Shown here: piece by piece, positions 11,045 through 23,738 of the stretch
How the letters are laid out: each line of letters starts with the position of its first letter
Numbering within the stretch: position 1 is the stretch's first letter
Origin: Fasciola hepatica
Lineage: Eukaryota > Platyhelminthes > Trematoda > Plagiorchiida > Fasciolidae
Direction of reading: 5' to 3'
Assembly (NCBI GenBank): GCA_948099385.1
Contig: CANUEZ040000020.1
Coordinates: forward strand, 6,046,501 to 6,110,500
Length of the DNA stretch: 64,000 nucleotides
Notes under the pieces: generated by a model
Told to the model about the DNA's origin: nothing
What the model saw: the letters and a program-made list of their open reading frames with translations, nothing else
The model's database searches: none
Program-made: the position numbers and the translations under genes

Positions 11045-12990
11045 ATGTTAGCGCTTCAGGTCAACCTGCAGAATCAGAAATTTTCAGCAACCCCCTTCAA
11101 GGCCGTATCCGCCAGGCTGACCATTTTTTTCTTGAGGGGCGAGCCACAGTCTACAGTACACCTTCTCCGCTGCAATCCCTTGGAGGCCTATCAGATGAAG
11201 ATGTTTGTCGGACTTGAATTCATGTGACCAGGAACAAATGCGACAGAATTCAAAACACATCCGTAAAGCTTGCAAGGTTACAGTAAGTGAGTACTTTGCA
11301 AAACAGTAAAAAGCTATCCTTGCGCAGACAGAATCAAACTGGTCCGCCCATTTCAGGTTGGTGCTCAGAACCAGGTGGCCAGTCACCACCCCAATCGAGG
11401 TTCGCCTTTGAGACGACACTTCAGCTACCACACTTCCCAAAAGGCGAAATTTTTCAAGCCACCCGTCTGGACCGTTTATGCCCCTGCTCCAAAATCGGTC
11501 CACCCCCAACACCTAGATCTGCCAGTTAAACAAAACTTGTGCTTTAAATTCTGCTTCAGATAGGGTGTAGAGTGCAACCCTTGCTCAGCTAAATCAGTTA
11601 GTTTCCTAGACCCGGTGAGGTCAGCCCTCGAATTCCCAAAGGAACGTCCGAAACACTGGCGGGAACCTACGTGGATACCTTCCAACGGCGCTTAGACTCC
11701 GGAAAGTTCCCATCCTCTTGGACGGGGTCGATAATCAGCCATACGGTCGAGGGGGTTGGCCGCCGTCAACCAAGGAGCTACAAACCCATTGCTTTCACTA
11801 GCAATATCGGTGGGATTTATACCCGCTTGCAAAAACGTGTCATACTGGCGAATCTGCGCAAGAAAAGATTTACCTATTCTGCCGGGATTGGCTTTTTACC
11901 GGGAAGGTCATGGGTCACTAGAGATTTGTGTCGGGGATAATCATACTCGGGCCTACGATATGGGCACAATCCCACATGGGATTGATGAAGATTTCGCAAA
12001 GGCTTTTACCAGTGTACTTTAAATTCTCCTTATGCATAGGCTGGCATCCAAAGGAATTTCCAGGAAAACTTTCTTTTTGCACACCTCTCACTGATCTTCC
12101 ATTTGTGGGTAAAGCTGCTCGTCAGCTCACCGAACCATCCCCAATTAACTCAGAGGTCCTCAAAGGATCGGCGCGAGGTCTTTTGTTGTTTCTATCATGC
12201 ATAAAGGACCGGCCAATCAACACATCAGTGAGAATTATAATGTACGCTAGATATGCTGCGATCTGCAGCAACTATGTCACAGAAGCGCTTTTAGAGATGG
12301 ACAGAGCCAGCCAATGGTCCACCGACTGGATTCCAAAAACAATAACAGCAAATGTGTGAGTTTTTCATCGGACACCACCACCACCCAGCTTTTCTGGACT
12401 AGTGAGGCCACACCATTCTTGGAAGTGGAACGGCCTAAAGTCTTACGCTTTTGGTCAAACACGCCGTGCTTTCGTTTATCACCGTGAACGTGCCAACAGA
12501 TCCGCCATTTGCATTATCACCATGGTGAAATGAAACTTTTATACAATTATGAACGATACTTCCACTTTTTTACGGGAATTGTATTCGGTCCCTCCTATAC
12601 TCAGGCAGACGGACTGTATATTCCGGCCTGGCAAAGGGCCGGGATATAATAAAGCCTGTACAGAGAAACGCCACGAAACTGGCTCGCCTTATCCTCGACA
12701 ACGGAATAACCTAAAATAGTATCCTTTAGAAACTCGCAGGAGGAGCAGAAATCTGTCCTAAATGTACTACCCTTTCACCACAGGGTTTGCAAATCATTTT
12801 TTATGCATCAATCTCCGGATACCCTTAAGGGACTCTCTAAGGCAGTATCCAAACCTCACTTCCGCGCAGGAGTCCGTGAGAGCTTTTTGACCCAAATAAT
12901 AGTCTGACTTTGGGACGAATTACCACAGGAGATCATCGACTCTCCCAGCAAATAAACCTGTAAAAGTGGTTGGACAAGTTTCTAAAGCTG
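11045..12990 (+). pseudogene. CR1-like LINE reverse transcriptase (plus strand)
   Basis: Plus-strand frames from 11671 read FQRRLDSGKFPSSWTGSIIS, then NIGGIYTRL and AGIGFLPGRSWVT, the RT fingers of CR1/Jockey-type LINEs. TRAYDMGTIPHGIDEDFAKAF (11940-12010) is the first palm motif, where the catalytic aspartate lies in DFAKAF. The YADD box near 12240 is destroyed (MYARYAAI), followed by DRASQWSTDW. Near 12.6 kb comes a thumb region, and at 12908-12950 LWDELPQEIIDSPSK marks the C-terminus. Several frame changes and stops make it inactive. RT in these elements copies RNA directly at a nicked chromosomal target. The part before 11.6 kb is a weaker linker match. Confidence 0.85.
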
Positions 12991-15600
12991 ACGTTCCCCT
13001 TTTGAACATTTTTATCATTTGAACCCGCGTCTATCATACCCGGGTTGCCTTCCCCCCGCCAGTTTGCTTGGTTCTATACCTTAAAAGAAGAAACACAAAG
13101 ATCTTGCATTTTCCTCTCTTTAGGCATGTAGAGGCTGCACCTCCATTGTGTTATTTTACGGCAAGCTTTCTTGCCAGATTTTGAGTATAGTATCTATGTC
13201 GCAACACCATTCACCCCAATTCCATCGCCTGCGATAACATCTGCAGCATGTACTGCTGACAGTCATCCCGTGTTTACCAAAGCTTTTGATTTCAGTCGAG
13301 CGATGATTACAGAAAGCAAGAAACCTCGAGAACCGGGAACTCTCGAGCACCAGCCCAGAACCTCTGTACTATGGGATAGCTTCAAGACAATAAAATTCCT
13401 GGATCCACTATTTTTTATTACCACTTGAAGATGATTGCCTCAGCTTTTTTCTGAACGGTACTGAATTTAGCTCTAGCACAGTACGTGTAGAGACCATAGC
13501 GCTCCTCTCTTCCATCGATGGACGAGTATTTTATACCGAGGATTTTACCTCTTTGCGTGATAGTAAAATCAGCTCCTCCATTTCATTTTGTTTTGTTGCA
13601 GCTTCATTTTGACTGGTTGCTTCTAGACTAGTAGCTTACGAGTTTGCTGGCCCTGACTTTGTTTTCGGTGGCTACTCCCGCGAGTTCTAGTATTTTCGCC
13701 TGGAGGACCGTATTGGCGGGTACTTTCGCCATTATTCTTTGGTCTTTCGAGTGATAGTTCTTCTGTCAGTCTGGATAGTGAATTCGCCTTATTGCTAGAG
13801 GTATGGTTGCTACGTAAGTTTCAAGACCATCCGGAAATAATTTCGTGGACTCATGTGGTTCGGTTTATTCCTGATTTTGAGATCCGTGGGACTGCGCTTT
13901 GCTTAGCATCAGAAACGGCTAGCTAGAACCAATTTCAAATTTTTGCAGTGATTGTTCGCTATAACTGCAATCTAAAAAGATGTTTTGCTTAACCGCAGGA
14001 GCTGTGATGAGTTCAAAGACAGTTGTAGCGACGGACTTCATCGACAGCGGGTGCGGAAGGGATAAAATCCTGTGGCAGCTTTGAAGTGCACCTCGAGATG
14101 GTTTTTCTTTTCTCGACTCTACCGTCAACCGTTTTTGTCAGCCTGGTAAGCGCTCTAAGTCAGCTTGTCTTCAATTTATTTGGGGGATGTTAACTGAACG
14201 AAGAAAAGAGTAGGATCTGAAGGCCTTTAAAGAAAACCAAAACAGGAGCTGCCAAGGGTCGAACAAGGGTGGGAGATTGCTGATCTATTCAGAAATTCCG
14301 TAGAGGGCGTGTTTTTAACCTCCGTGGAAAGTAATGAACGCAATAAGGGGTGAATCATTACTCTGAAGAGCGCCCTGGGTTAGATATCCATGTGTAGATG
14401 TACTTCAAGGATCGGATGGCATATGCTGCCACCCCGATTTATGAACATGTTTTAAAAGTTACCGTCAAGTATTCATATGCGGCCCAGACCAACCTAAGAT
14501 TGATTTTTTCCATTTGATGTTCGTCTAGTCTTTTATTGAAAGTGTACCACGAACCGGAATATTAGCCCTCACGCACAATGAGCAACGGATTTTCGCCACT
14601 GCCAAACCCGGAATCACCGGCATTCAACAAATATAGTCTAGCTAGAAACGGAAAGTTGTGAGACAAGACGCGACACCTTAATATTGAAAGATGAAATATC
14701 AGGAATTTGCAGGTCCTACTTGGCTGTGAAATTTCAGGGTGATCGTAAGATTGGAACAGAATTAGTATTGCCGAGCGATAGAGAACCAAAGGTCCGAACC
14801 ATTTGCAAGAAGACAGGGGAATGAAACAGGTAATTGAGGAAAAAAGATGAAGAAGATGTACCTAACCTCGATGAAACTGTCTGGGTTTAGTAAGATTTTT
14901 CCACGTGCAATCCGCGACGGCTTGTCATTGGTCATGACAGGAGGTGCATTATGCGTTATGTATTTATTACATCGAACTTTGTGGTTAGAGGCCATTTAAG
15001 GGTTGAGCCAAGAGGCAGTCAGGGGATGCATTAGGCTGCCATGCGTGGACGGCTGAGGAAGGTTGTGCGAAATAACAAAAGACACAAAGAGGACCTCAAA
15101 AAGTAGAACTCTTTACTGAATGGACTTTGCGAGGATTCTCCGCCAGCCTTGCAGGCACAGAGGCCTCATGTACACTAGCAGTACAAATGGAGAACTGTAT
15201 GATCCCCCTTGGCAAGATGATATACACGACTTGCAAACAACGTATTGAGAATCTTTCCTAATGTAACACATGCTTTACCAATATGATCATATTGACATCA
15301 GTTTGCCAGGCTCATCCAAGCGAAATAACTTAACGTGTCCGGGAATTCGTGTGAGCCACTTGAATTTGGCCTTGAACCGATACTGGCTGTCGTGCTTGGA
15401 TCACGGGACGTTGAGCCCTTGGGTTCTACTGTTAAGTCTATTTGGCCACATCGTTGAGATTTGCGCATAACAATGCCATTTGTGATTCACAGTTTAGTAC
15501 CGTAGAAACCCCCAGTCAATCCTGTTTGGTTTCGGGATTCGTGTAAAGTGGGCAGGCGTTGCTCGGATTACGATTCCTGTGACTCATGCTAAGAGTCTAC
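12991..15600. other. Unassigned interval
   Basis: No gene recognised across about 2.6 kb. The longest frames, 13171-13428 plus, 13919-14128 minus and 14762-14995 minus, have no motifs that I know. They are short enough to arise by chance. Confidence 0.5.
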
Positions 15601-16729
15601 ACTGTTGAAGCATCAACCTCCTAATGTTGGTTACTGTCGCAAGGCATCAGTTTACGGGCTTGACAGTTTCTTGCATCGGGACGCAAAGATATTTTATGAT
15701 CTATTGGGTATCGATAACTCCGGGTGGTCCTCCAACGAGGTGCCGATTAGCCCCTGCCACCCCACCCCGGAGCAGCTGTCTGCACTTAACTCTGTGTAGA
15801 GGGGCTCCCATATTTCGATCCACTCTCGCATTCCGATCGGCCGTCCCTTTCCCAAGTTCGAAGCTTGTTTCCCCACAGTAGTAAGATCATCCGTGAACAG
15901 GGAACCGGGCCACCTCAAGGTGTCCACAAGGTCATTCATACAGGCTAGGAACGGGGCTCCAGCACGGGTCCTTGCAGCACTCCTCTGCATGCCCTTGTTG
16001 CGCTGGACGTTTCGTCATCAACCCGAATCTGAACCTTCCTACCCGTGAGGTGTGCTCTCATCCAATTCGGCCCCCTTTGTGCTGTCCTCATGCTATGAAT
16101 TTTGCACAAGAGCAGCCTGTGGTTTACCGAGTCAAAGGTCTTCTAGAAAACCAAGTAATACACATCAGCCCGTTCACTTATGTTCGGCCTGTCGGTCACT
16201 TTCTCCAGAGGCGATGAGACTTTTGTTAGACATGATTTCTTCACAAATCAGTTTTGCCTTACCGTGTTTGTCCTGTGGTGTTCAACATGCCTCTTGGTCC
16301 CACCCCTGAAGAACCCCTTCGAACGCCTTTAGTACTACCGACAAAAGGTCAACGGGCCAGAAGCTGGATGTGACTGCCCTCTTTCCTCCTCTGTGGAGGG
16401 GCACCACTCTGACTTTTAACCGGTCAGGGAGTAGCGTAGCCGAGGCTGGTAACCCGCTGAACAAGTGTGTTTGCGCCCTGGATACCGTGCTTACCAGTGT
16501 TTGTTTGATGGCAGGGTGAATCCCATCTGGTCCGGCCGCCTTACTTCAGTTTATTCGCTGAATGACTAGTTTTACTTCTATGGGTTGAACGACGAGTTCG
16601 GTACATGGGAAAACCAAATAGGGTTGAGTTAGAGGCAAATGGTTCACGGCACATGCGTTGAGCACCAACTTGAAGAACTCTAGGCGCTCCGGCTCGTTCC
16701 CCGGCGTTGTTTGAGTGTTAACCCTGCTC

Positions 16730-16765
16730 ATCCACAACGTTTCCTACTGCCACGCGTGACTGGGC
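16730..16765 (+). repeat. 36-bp direct repeat, left copy (target duplication)
   Basis: This sequence recurs at 17408-17443 with two mismatches and brackets the repeat A insertion. It belongs to the interrupted minus-strand LINE. The second genomic copy (49151-49186) carries only this one and matches its two variant bases. The length is long but possible for a target site duplication made by a non-LTR element. Confidence 0.85.
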
Positions 16766-17407
16766 CGCGAACCGACCTATATGTAGCTGCCGTAATCTGT
16801 ATCCTCTAAAGACAGAAATACTGCTGGCTGCTTTGAGCAAGTCGCCGATTAAAATAGAGCTACTTCACTGATAAATCAAGCCACAGGAAATATAGACCAT
16901 CGTTCACCTTGGTCCGCCTGAGTTTTTATTGTTCAGACCCGCAACGGCGACGCTAATTTGTACTCTGTAAGTAGATGGTTATTCTGAGGTGACCGTTTGG
17001 AGAGTCGCAGAGGATGAGATAATAGAGAGACGCATGTAGGGCTCAGTTTAGACGGGTTCAATGGACCCATGGAACCAACTGCCGGAGGAGGTAGGACCAT
17101 CTGGCACCCTCGGGCAGCCTTGGCATGATACAGGCAAGACACGGTTGGAAGCAATCTCCACACTTCCTGAATGTTCAGTTACTAGTACCCGCAAACGTGT
17201 GCCTCAAGGCCGCGCGAGGACGCAAAACCACAGCCTCTTTCGTCGGTTAGTGATCTATCGTTCAGCGGTACCAGAAGGAAGAGGCCATCCAGACTCTCAT
17301 CCCGAAGTCACTTTCACTCTTCCGTAAACTAACTTCCAGCCTGATGACAGTGCTCAGAAAAGAGACGAGTACAAGTTCCGAGAATTATTTGGCTCAAGCA
17401 TACGGCC
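16766..17407 (+). mobile_element. Repeat A insertion: 5'-truncated LINE 3' end (plus)
   Basis: A 642-bp plus-strand segment lies between two copies of a 36-bp direct repeat inside an older minus-strand LINE. Its plus-strand frame at 17061-17327 starts DPWNQLPEEVGP, the C-terminal 'WN.LP.EVV' motif of CR1/Jockey-type reverse transcriptases. Some 240 further codons' worth of mostly non-coding tail follow. It ends 'gctcaagcatacggcc' without poly(A). This is what a 5'-truncated LINE insertion looks like. Homologous copies are at 8812-9170 and 48509-49150. Confidence 0.8.
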
Positions 17408-17443
17408 ATCCACAACGTTTCCTACTGCCACGAGTGGCTGGGC
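17408..17443 (+). repeat. 36-bp direct repeat, right copy (target duplication)
   Basis: Right-hand partner of 16730-16765, with two mismatches. It follows immediately after the 3' end of repeat A, and the interrupted LINE resumes beyond it. It is absent from the second copy of the block. Confidence 0.85.
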
Positions 17444-18150
17444 ATTAGATAGTATATGGTTGCTTTGGGCCCAGATACACTATCAACATATTGCGCAAAC
17501 CACGCTTTGAACCCTAACTAACAATAATTTTGCACCCTTAGCTTTCGCTTGCGGACTCCCTATAACTGCAAACCGATTGACCCCTTCCTCCGCTGGAGTA
17601 TCGCTATGCCGCTCACTTGCCCGCCTGCACTTTTCCGGCTCTACTAACCTACTAAAACGACTGGCCCCCAATCTAACCTGCCCCGTTGGAGCGAACTCTC
17701 CAGTAATTCTTATAACGGCTTTATTCATATCAAATCACCTATCTTCCATTGCTAGTTTGGAGGCTGTCTGCTGTGTTCTCCGCTGCCACCCTCATCGTAT
17801 AGCAGCCATTTTTCTTCAAGCTCCTCCGTAGTTTGCGAGAGACCAATAGAGAAATACCTTTGAAGAGAAAATCGCTGTTACCGTGATCGCGAATGGATGC
17901 CCAATGGTACAGCAACTTTGGGGTGGTTGACTTTCTTCGGTGACCTAGTGAGAACTAGGTCTAGAAGACTGGGTGTCTGGTTGGTTTTTGTGTTGTACCG
18001 GTGTGGTTTTACAGCCGGACTCCCCCAACTGATCGTCAAGTCCACCTTGAGTTGCCAACATACACCCCAATCTCAACCACCGGGGAGTCAAAGTCCTAGA
18101 CAGGCACTTACCTGTTGGACCACCCTGGTCAAAGATCTAGTGGCAACGGC

Positions 18151-18999
18151 ACTTCACTAGAAAATGTGGACGGGAACCTGTATATGCACGTCAGAGTGGC
18201 TTTGATATGTGTGTAACTCAGACAGCATGAGGCCATTCGCATGTTTGGCGTGGACTATCTTTCTTGCTATCTGATCGAGCACGTCTGCAACGAGCAAGAG
18301 TGCGCCCTCTCCCTCTCTTCCGCCTTATCTGTCTGTCCTGTGAGAGCAAGAGAAAATGTTTTGCTGCATCGTAACACAGCAGAGTTTCCGTGTTTGCGAT
18401 GCAGCCTCGGCTTCAGCCATTAACCCCCTCTTTTCTTCTCAGTACGAAACTCATTTTTGTACAGTGCAGCTGTTACCCGGGTCGTGGTAGGAGCCCCGGC
18501 TCTGGTCTGCTTCGGTGGCAAAGGTTTCACTTTCGTGCTTTTGGAGGAATTTCCAGAAAGCCGTTGGCGCTTATTTGTCCTGTTCACGATCAAAACCTCC
18601 GACGGCTTTAAATACTGAGTTTCTGAGGTTCCTCTTGCCCTGCAACTAGGTTGGGACTGTAAACTTCAGACCTATTTGAATCTACTTTGTCCGCTCCGAC
18701 TTGGATTAGTTTGTTCTGGCAGGTTATTGGTGTCCCCAGCTGCTGATGCTTGGTGAAGCACACCCACGGTGACGGACCCAACGCACGTGAGGATGCCATG
18801 GGTGGCGCCTTGGGTCGCCCGCACGGTATTTTACCCTTCACTGAGTGACCCGGTTCATCGAAGATCTTTCCTGCTGTAGCATTCATTACTTTGTCGGCTG
18901 CCGAAATTAATCCAACCTCATATCTTGGGTTACTAAATTTGACCAACATTGTCCGGGTGGCGTGTGGCCAGGTTTCTGGTCCCGTGTACAACCCATCTC
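18151..18999. other. Unassigned; 127-residue minus-strand frame
   Basis: A minus-strand frame spans 18608-18991 (127 residues, starting MYTGPETWPHATRTMLV and rich in proline, lysine and glycine) but shows no domain that I recognise. It lies upstream of the minus-strand LINE endonuclease and could be decayed ORF1 of that element. There is no cysteine-rich finger to support that. Confidence 0.3.
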
Positions 19000-19290
19000 A
19001 TCCTAAAACCCTCGTTTTTAAGGGCACGCCCCGTAACATTTGAGTAAGAAGCTACGGCTTCTGACCAGCTCTAACCTGACTCGGCCGGCTTGGGCACCCG
19101 ACCTTGGGTTCGAATTTGCCGGGCGCCATCATAAAGAGTAACTTATATACTTTCTCCTATACTATATCGAGTGCACATACCTGAATCACCCTCTTGGGAT
19201 TCGGATTCTGCTTTGAAATGTACCGTTTGATCTTGCTTTGCAGCGTGCCTCGGGGTTACCCGAAATAAATCATTATCATTATCATTACCT
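19000..19290 (+). repeat. Possible SINE-like repeat with short tandem 3' tail
   Basis: Near 19110 the sequence 'gggttcgaatttgcc' closely resembles the RNA polymerase III B box (GGTTCGANNCC). The block ends with a tandem tail of 'attatc' units at 19270-19288 preceded by 'cgaaataaat'. This pairing is typical of tRNA-derived SINEs or of a LINE 3' tail. I could not place a confident A box, and no second copy lies in the window, so the call is tentative. Confidence 0.4.
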
Positions 19291-22200
19291 TCCTGCCTCT
19301 TTTCTAAAAGCAGCCAAAAATTTATTCCAGATTATTCTGTTCTTCCACCAGTCCATTTAATCTCTGTTTTGCTTGATGCGTTGCCTTATTCCTCTTAATT
19401 GTTATAACCGCAACATGCATCCGGTTTTGACTCCTACGCACGTACTTTTCCGGATGGGACTGAGCAACTACTCGAGAAGCACAGAATGGTGGTGGATACA
19501 TTGGCCCGTGCAATCGGCTTTTCTTCCTATGGCGAACTCGGTCGGCACCCCAGCTTCTGCACCGGTGACTGCTACACCAAGCTGACACAAAGACGGATTA
19601 TGAGCAATCGAAGTCCCGAGGGATTCATCGGGGGGCATGACTGAGCAAGACACTGGACTGAACTTCCAGACTGGAGTCATAGGTTCTGTGACTCAATCCG
19701 GCCTGAATTTTCCTTACCTTGGTTATTTTATAATTTTGTTCGTGGGGATAAAATTTCCTCCAACAACGTAACATGAAAGGCCGCTTCACAAACAGCGAAA
19801 CATTTGTGACCCTGAATTCTGTCATGGAACATATCCCTAAGCATCCCTAAGCCGTGAAAATCTTTACTTGTTGGGACCCAGCCATGAGGGTGGGAAGCGT
19901 CAACCAAAGCCGGTGCTAATTCCAGCCTCTTCACTGCTTCACACCAAGCTCTCGTCTCGCAGCCGCATTGTTTCTTTCAGTCTTTCACGGCGAGAACCAG
20001 TAGAGCCCTGAAAAGTGGAGGATAGGCAGGCATTTGCCAAACACAACCAGGTCACCGGAAACGGTGTAAAGCCGTTGGTTCTTTAAGGGAGCGGCCGTCC
20101 TTGTCCAAATTGCGACGGTGCGCCTCGACATTACTCACTCACTCTTCCCGCCAGAGGCGAATTTTGCTCCGTAGGCATCGGCCGGCAAAAGCAGAAAGAA
20201 GCCTAGCATTTTGAAGGCAAACTGGCTCAGCCTTTCAATACCGGCTACATACATCCATGCCCTGAAAGTGAGCCGGATATCACAGAAACTTCACAGGCTC
20301 CGTGAGCTTTTGAGGTCAACTCCAGCTCTCAGAGTCCGTGGATGAATTTCTGACCAACATCGTCTGAAGCTGTTTTAAAGATGATCGCCCCAAACGGTGG
20401 GTGCGGACAAAGGCTCCTACAAATCTCATGAAAATACTTTGCTACCGGAGGGAGCAAAACGTGTACCGTATTGCCAATCGATCGGAAGCTTGCTGCACTG
20501 CTCGTTCAGTATCATTCAGCGGTGCGATAGCATCAGCAAGTTCCAAGTCAAACTTTGTCTACTGGAGGGTTCATCTAAGCCCGCTTGCAGACCAGACAAA
20601 GCACCAAATAGAGCATCCCCACGTCAAAGGGGAAGGGGAACGAGGATATGGGGCAACCCTGCCAAGCCTCACCGGATAGGACAAAAGAGGGGAACAACTA
20701 GTCACGAGTCATAGACCAACCCTGAGTTTGTCGATAAAACACTCAACAGGTGACTGCATACATCCAAGGCACTCTTCCTCTCAAAAAGTAACTCCGTAGT
20801 GTAGTTTCAACGACAAATTCATGGACGGCAAGTATTTCCGGGGGCACCATGAGTGTTGGTCTTTGAAAAGTGCTATTTTTCTCTAGTAGTGGTTGAAGGG
20901 TGGAGATCTAGTCGACACACCCAAGTCTGTCGCAAAAATCAGCTTGCTTACCTGTGTCTGCTCCTTTCTGCTCGTTCGGTACAACCTGTGTACTAATACA
21001 GACGGAAGCAGTACCGACGCTTTTAAGGTAATTCAAACGTCCTATGTTTACTGGGGCAAAATCCATTTGATCATACCAGAGAAAAGTGAAGGTGGAATAA
21101 GAACCAGATACTGTATGTTTCGGCCAGCTGAGAAGGCAAAAACGTTGAGGAGAAGGCAAGAAAGTAAAAGTCAGCAAATGGGTGGGAATAAAAGCCAAAG
21201 GTATCATGGGGAAAAATTCTGCGAGAAAAGGGGACGATTGTTTTTGAAGTTAAAAGCAAGTTAATAGGATGTGGTTAAGCAATGAGAAAAACAGAAACGC
21301 CGGGGAAATTCAAAGGTGCAAAGAGTGACAAGAAAATGAACTTGTGGATGAGAAGAAAAAATGAGGAAGACCAAGGAGTTCCATACAAAGCACCGAAACT
21401 TGGAGCTGGATTGAACGAGGATAGTCGAAAAAAGTAACTGGGGAACTTCGCGTTGTATATCCTATAGGTCCGGTCAAAATGCGACATGGGTCACCAAGCA
21501 CCGGAACCCTGCTTCTTCAGCGTTATTTGAAGAATGCTAGTTCATACACCCCTACATTTACGGGGTGAATTTTGACCTTGTTTCTCACAGTCTTTGAGGA
21601 AGCTTTCGATTTTCTGATCTGGTAAATGCTTCTACTCTAACAACCTCACGGACTTCATCCTGTTCAGAAAGTTCGGAATTCAGTTGTGCCATTTGAGCCT
21701 CATTTCTCGCCTTCAAATACGGTGCTTATTCTCTAATTGAACTTCTCCTGCTAGATGTTTCCATTTGGTTGAGCTAACAGAAGCACTTTCCTTGCAGAAT
21801 TTAAACTAGGTGACACTAGTGGCCCGAAACTAAACAGTGAGCCAGGACAACAGACCTCATCGGAGGCATGAGAAAAAAGGGGTTAGACTTGCCTGGGATA
21901 TTTGGGTTCAGTTACATGCGGCCGGTTAGCACCGGGCATTCTTTTGGCCCACATCTTGACTTCGAGCTCCCTAGGTACTGAACCGGACCTTTATGGTCGT
22001 TGGGATACGAGTAACACAGCCCAAAAACGTCAGCCATCCAATTGTTGGTCTCGATACGGTTCTTTATAAAAAAAATCATGAATATGACACAGAAAAAGTG
22101 CAAGCATCAACGGCAACCCCTCCGTTAATCAAAGTCAGCCAAATGCAAGTAAATTCAGGATTGTTTGATGTTCAAGCCGCCAAATCAGCAAAACGCCTAC

Positions 22201-23733
22201 GGAAAACATAGGTCAAGGGTCACAGAAAAAATCAATGCACGCATCAGTCAGGGGCCACTTTAGGTCAATGTCCGATGCGTGGTTTAGCGAATGAGCAAGC
22301 GTGGCGCAAAACGGTAATGAAAAACGTAAATTTGGAGTCGTGATAGTGAAATCAGGTTTATCTTGCATTGGAGCCTCCAGTTTGGTTGTTCTGTCGATTG
22401 CAACCATACAGAGCCTCAAGGCTCACTCGTTCTTAAATTGGTTCAAAGCCGATCTTGAGATGAAAGACCGGCTGCGTAATGCGGACGAATCTTCAACATT
22501 TCCCCCTCCTCGGTTATTATCCATTCCTTTGCCAGCCCAACAGTGCTAAGATGGACTTTTTCCGTGGAAAGCGCGCAGAGGTATCTTCCATCAGTTTGTG
22601 CAGAAAATATTGTTGAATTTTCCTCCAATAAGGGGTGCAAGCAAGGAGGCACGGTCCATAAGCATATTTAATTCAGTCTGGGTAAGTTTGAATGCGGATG
22701 AAAGGGTCTCATTTGGTGTCGCCAGCAAAAGATTATCATGGCAGGATTTTCGTACCGAGCGGCTTCACTTGTAAAACGGGCACATAACCGAATAACCAGA
22801 TAAAGAGAAGATCGGAACACTGACAATCTGTAGCCGTATTTTTTCCCAATAAGCCCAGCCGTTTAGGTCGACGGAACAAGACGACTCCTAATAGGATTTG
22901 TGACGTGCTTGCCCTGCATTATTCAACAGTCATTTGTGTACACAGCCAGTTTGTTGGAGGCGTGAGTGTATGTCTGATGATAGGTACGCATGCGCATGAG
23001 CGGATAGGCTATTCAGCGTCACGTTTTGTTGGGAGAGCACGGAAAACATAAATAGACTGGTCATACGTGCCAGGGCTCGACGGATAAATACATTCTAGGG
23101 TGGATTATTGCTAGCACCAGACTTACACTTGTGTGTCAATGCATGGGCAGGATATGAGTTGATAGTCTGCAATGTGCAATTGACTTTGAGAGAGTATGAC
23201 CACACTTGTGGCTGCTTGAGCTGAATGTAACAGGGAAAAAGTAGAGATGACTGCGTAGGCAACTGCGATCTTTCGTTGGTTTAATTTCGGAAGTCCGGGC
23301 AGGTTATGATCATATCGAATGTGAAACACGAAAGAAAAAGTTGATTGAAAAATTCAGTAAAATGGGAGTTCAGGCAGTGGGAAAATCAACATTGTTAGTA
23401 CAGAGTACAGTGTCCGGATGCGTATGAATAGAGCCACCGAACACGAGAGGAATTTCCTCGTGGAAGGAAGGACGGAAAGTGGAATTATTGTGTCAAAAAC
23501 TGGAAGGTAATTAGAGACTTCGGAGGCATTTAACTAAACAGGTCAAATTATTCACAAATTCAAGTGATACCACATCACGTTCAAAGAATAAGTTGAATGT
23601 GCCTATTTCACTTCACACTCTAAGAGGGATGAAGATTTGCTTAACCGACTTTTAGTAAAAGGGGCTGACATTGCACCAAAAGCCCAACCCGAATACCGTT
23701 ACATTCGAGGTGAAAGCAGAAGGTGCAATAAAC
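19291..23733. other. Unassigned interval (about 4.4 kb)
   Basis: No gene or element recognised. The longest frame is 20893-21264 plus (123 residues, lysine/arginine-rich C-terminus, no known domain). It overlaps a 99-residue frame on the other strand. The plus strand is notably purine-rich at about 21.1-21.5 kb. Frames at 20397-20714 and 22301-22549 also lack motifs. This could be very old repeats or host intergenic/intronic DNA. Confidence 0.5.
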
Positions 23734-23738
23734 CTACC

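Larger units (their letters stand above)
15855..17407 (+). repeat. 1,553-bp block duplicated in inverse orientation at 48509-50061
   Basis: Each position p here corresponds to 65916-p in the second copy, with no length change wherever I checked (15855 to 17407) and only scattered substitutions, about 1% by eye. The block consists of antisense LINE RT (15855-16765) followed by the repeat A insertion (16766-17407). Similarity stops abruptly at both ends. The right end coincides with the 3' terminus of repeat A. Confidence 0.93.
15694..18150 (-). pseudogene. LINE endonuclease/reverse transcriptase (minus), split by an insertion
   Basis: Reading right to left on the minus strand, 18.14-17.87 kb holds the end of an AP-type endonuclease: a TPSLLDLVLTRSPKKV block followed by a PLG motif. 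After the insertion at 16766-17407, RT begins with KLVIQRIN and a GPDGIHPA block near 16.52-16.57 kb. It continues through HRGGKRAVTSSFWPVDLL (16.35-16.43 kb), KTFDSVNHRLLL (about 16.1 kb), LTGRKVQIRV and QGPVLEP. The YADD equivalent reads FTDD near 15.88-15.90 kb. MREWIEIWEPL at about 15.8 kb fits the next RT block. Stops and frame changes occur throughout. The 15855-16765 part is duplicated at 49151-50061. Confidence 0.85.

Noticed and set aside
16052..16309. Paired plus-strand frames at 15972-16309 repeated at 49607-49944 (minus), looking like a conserved protein
   Set aside because: They are antisense shadows of the duplicated LINE RT. The conservation comes from recent duplication, not from coding on that strand.
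16933..17163. Frame MWRLLPTVSCLYHAK..., conserved in 17163-16933 and 48753-48983
   Set aside because: It is the antisense of the repeat A RT C-terminus (WNQLPEEV). Identity is due to the duplication.
15855..17407. Twin-priming inversion of a single LINE
   Set aside because: This would also give antisense 5' sequence followed by a sense 3' end. However, the 36-bp direct repeat and the continuing LINE beyond 17443 show a separate insertion into an older antisense LINE.
19105..19120. A tRNA gene from the B-box-like motif
   Set aside because: No cloverleaf with acceptor and anticodon stems can be drawn around it.
20893..21264. 123-residue frame as a host gene
   Set aside because: It has no known domain, overlaps a 99-residue opposite frame, and its basic tail follows from purine-rich sequence. 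Evidence is insufficient.
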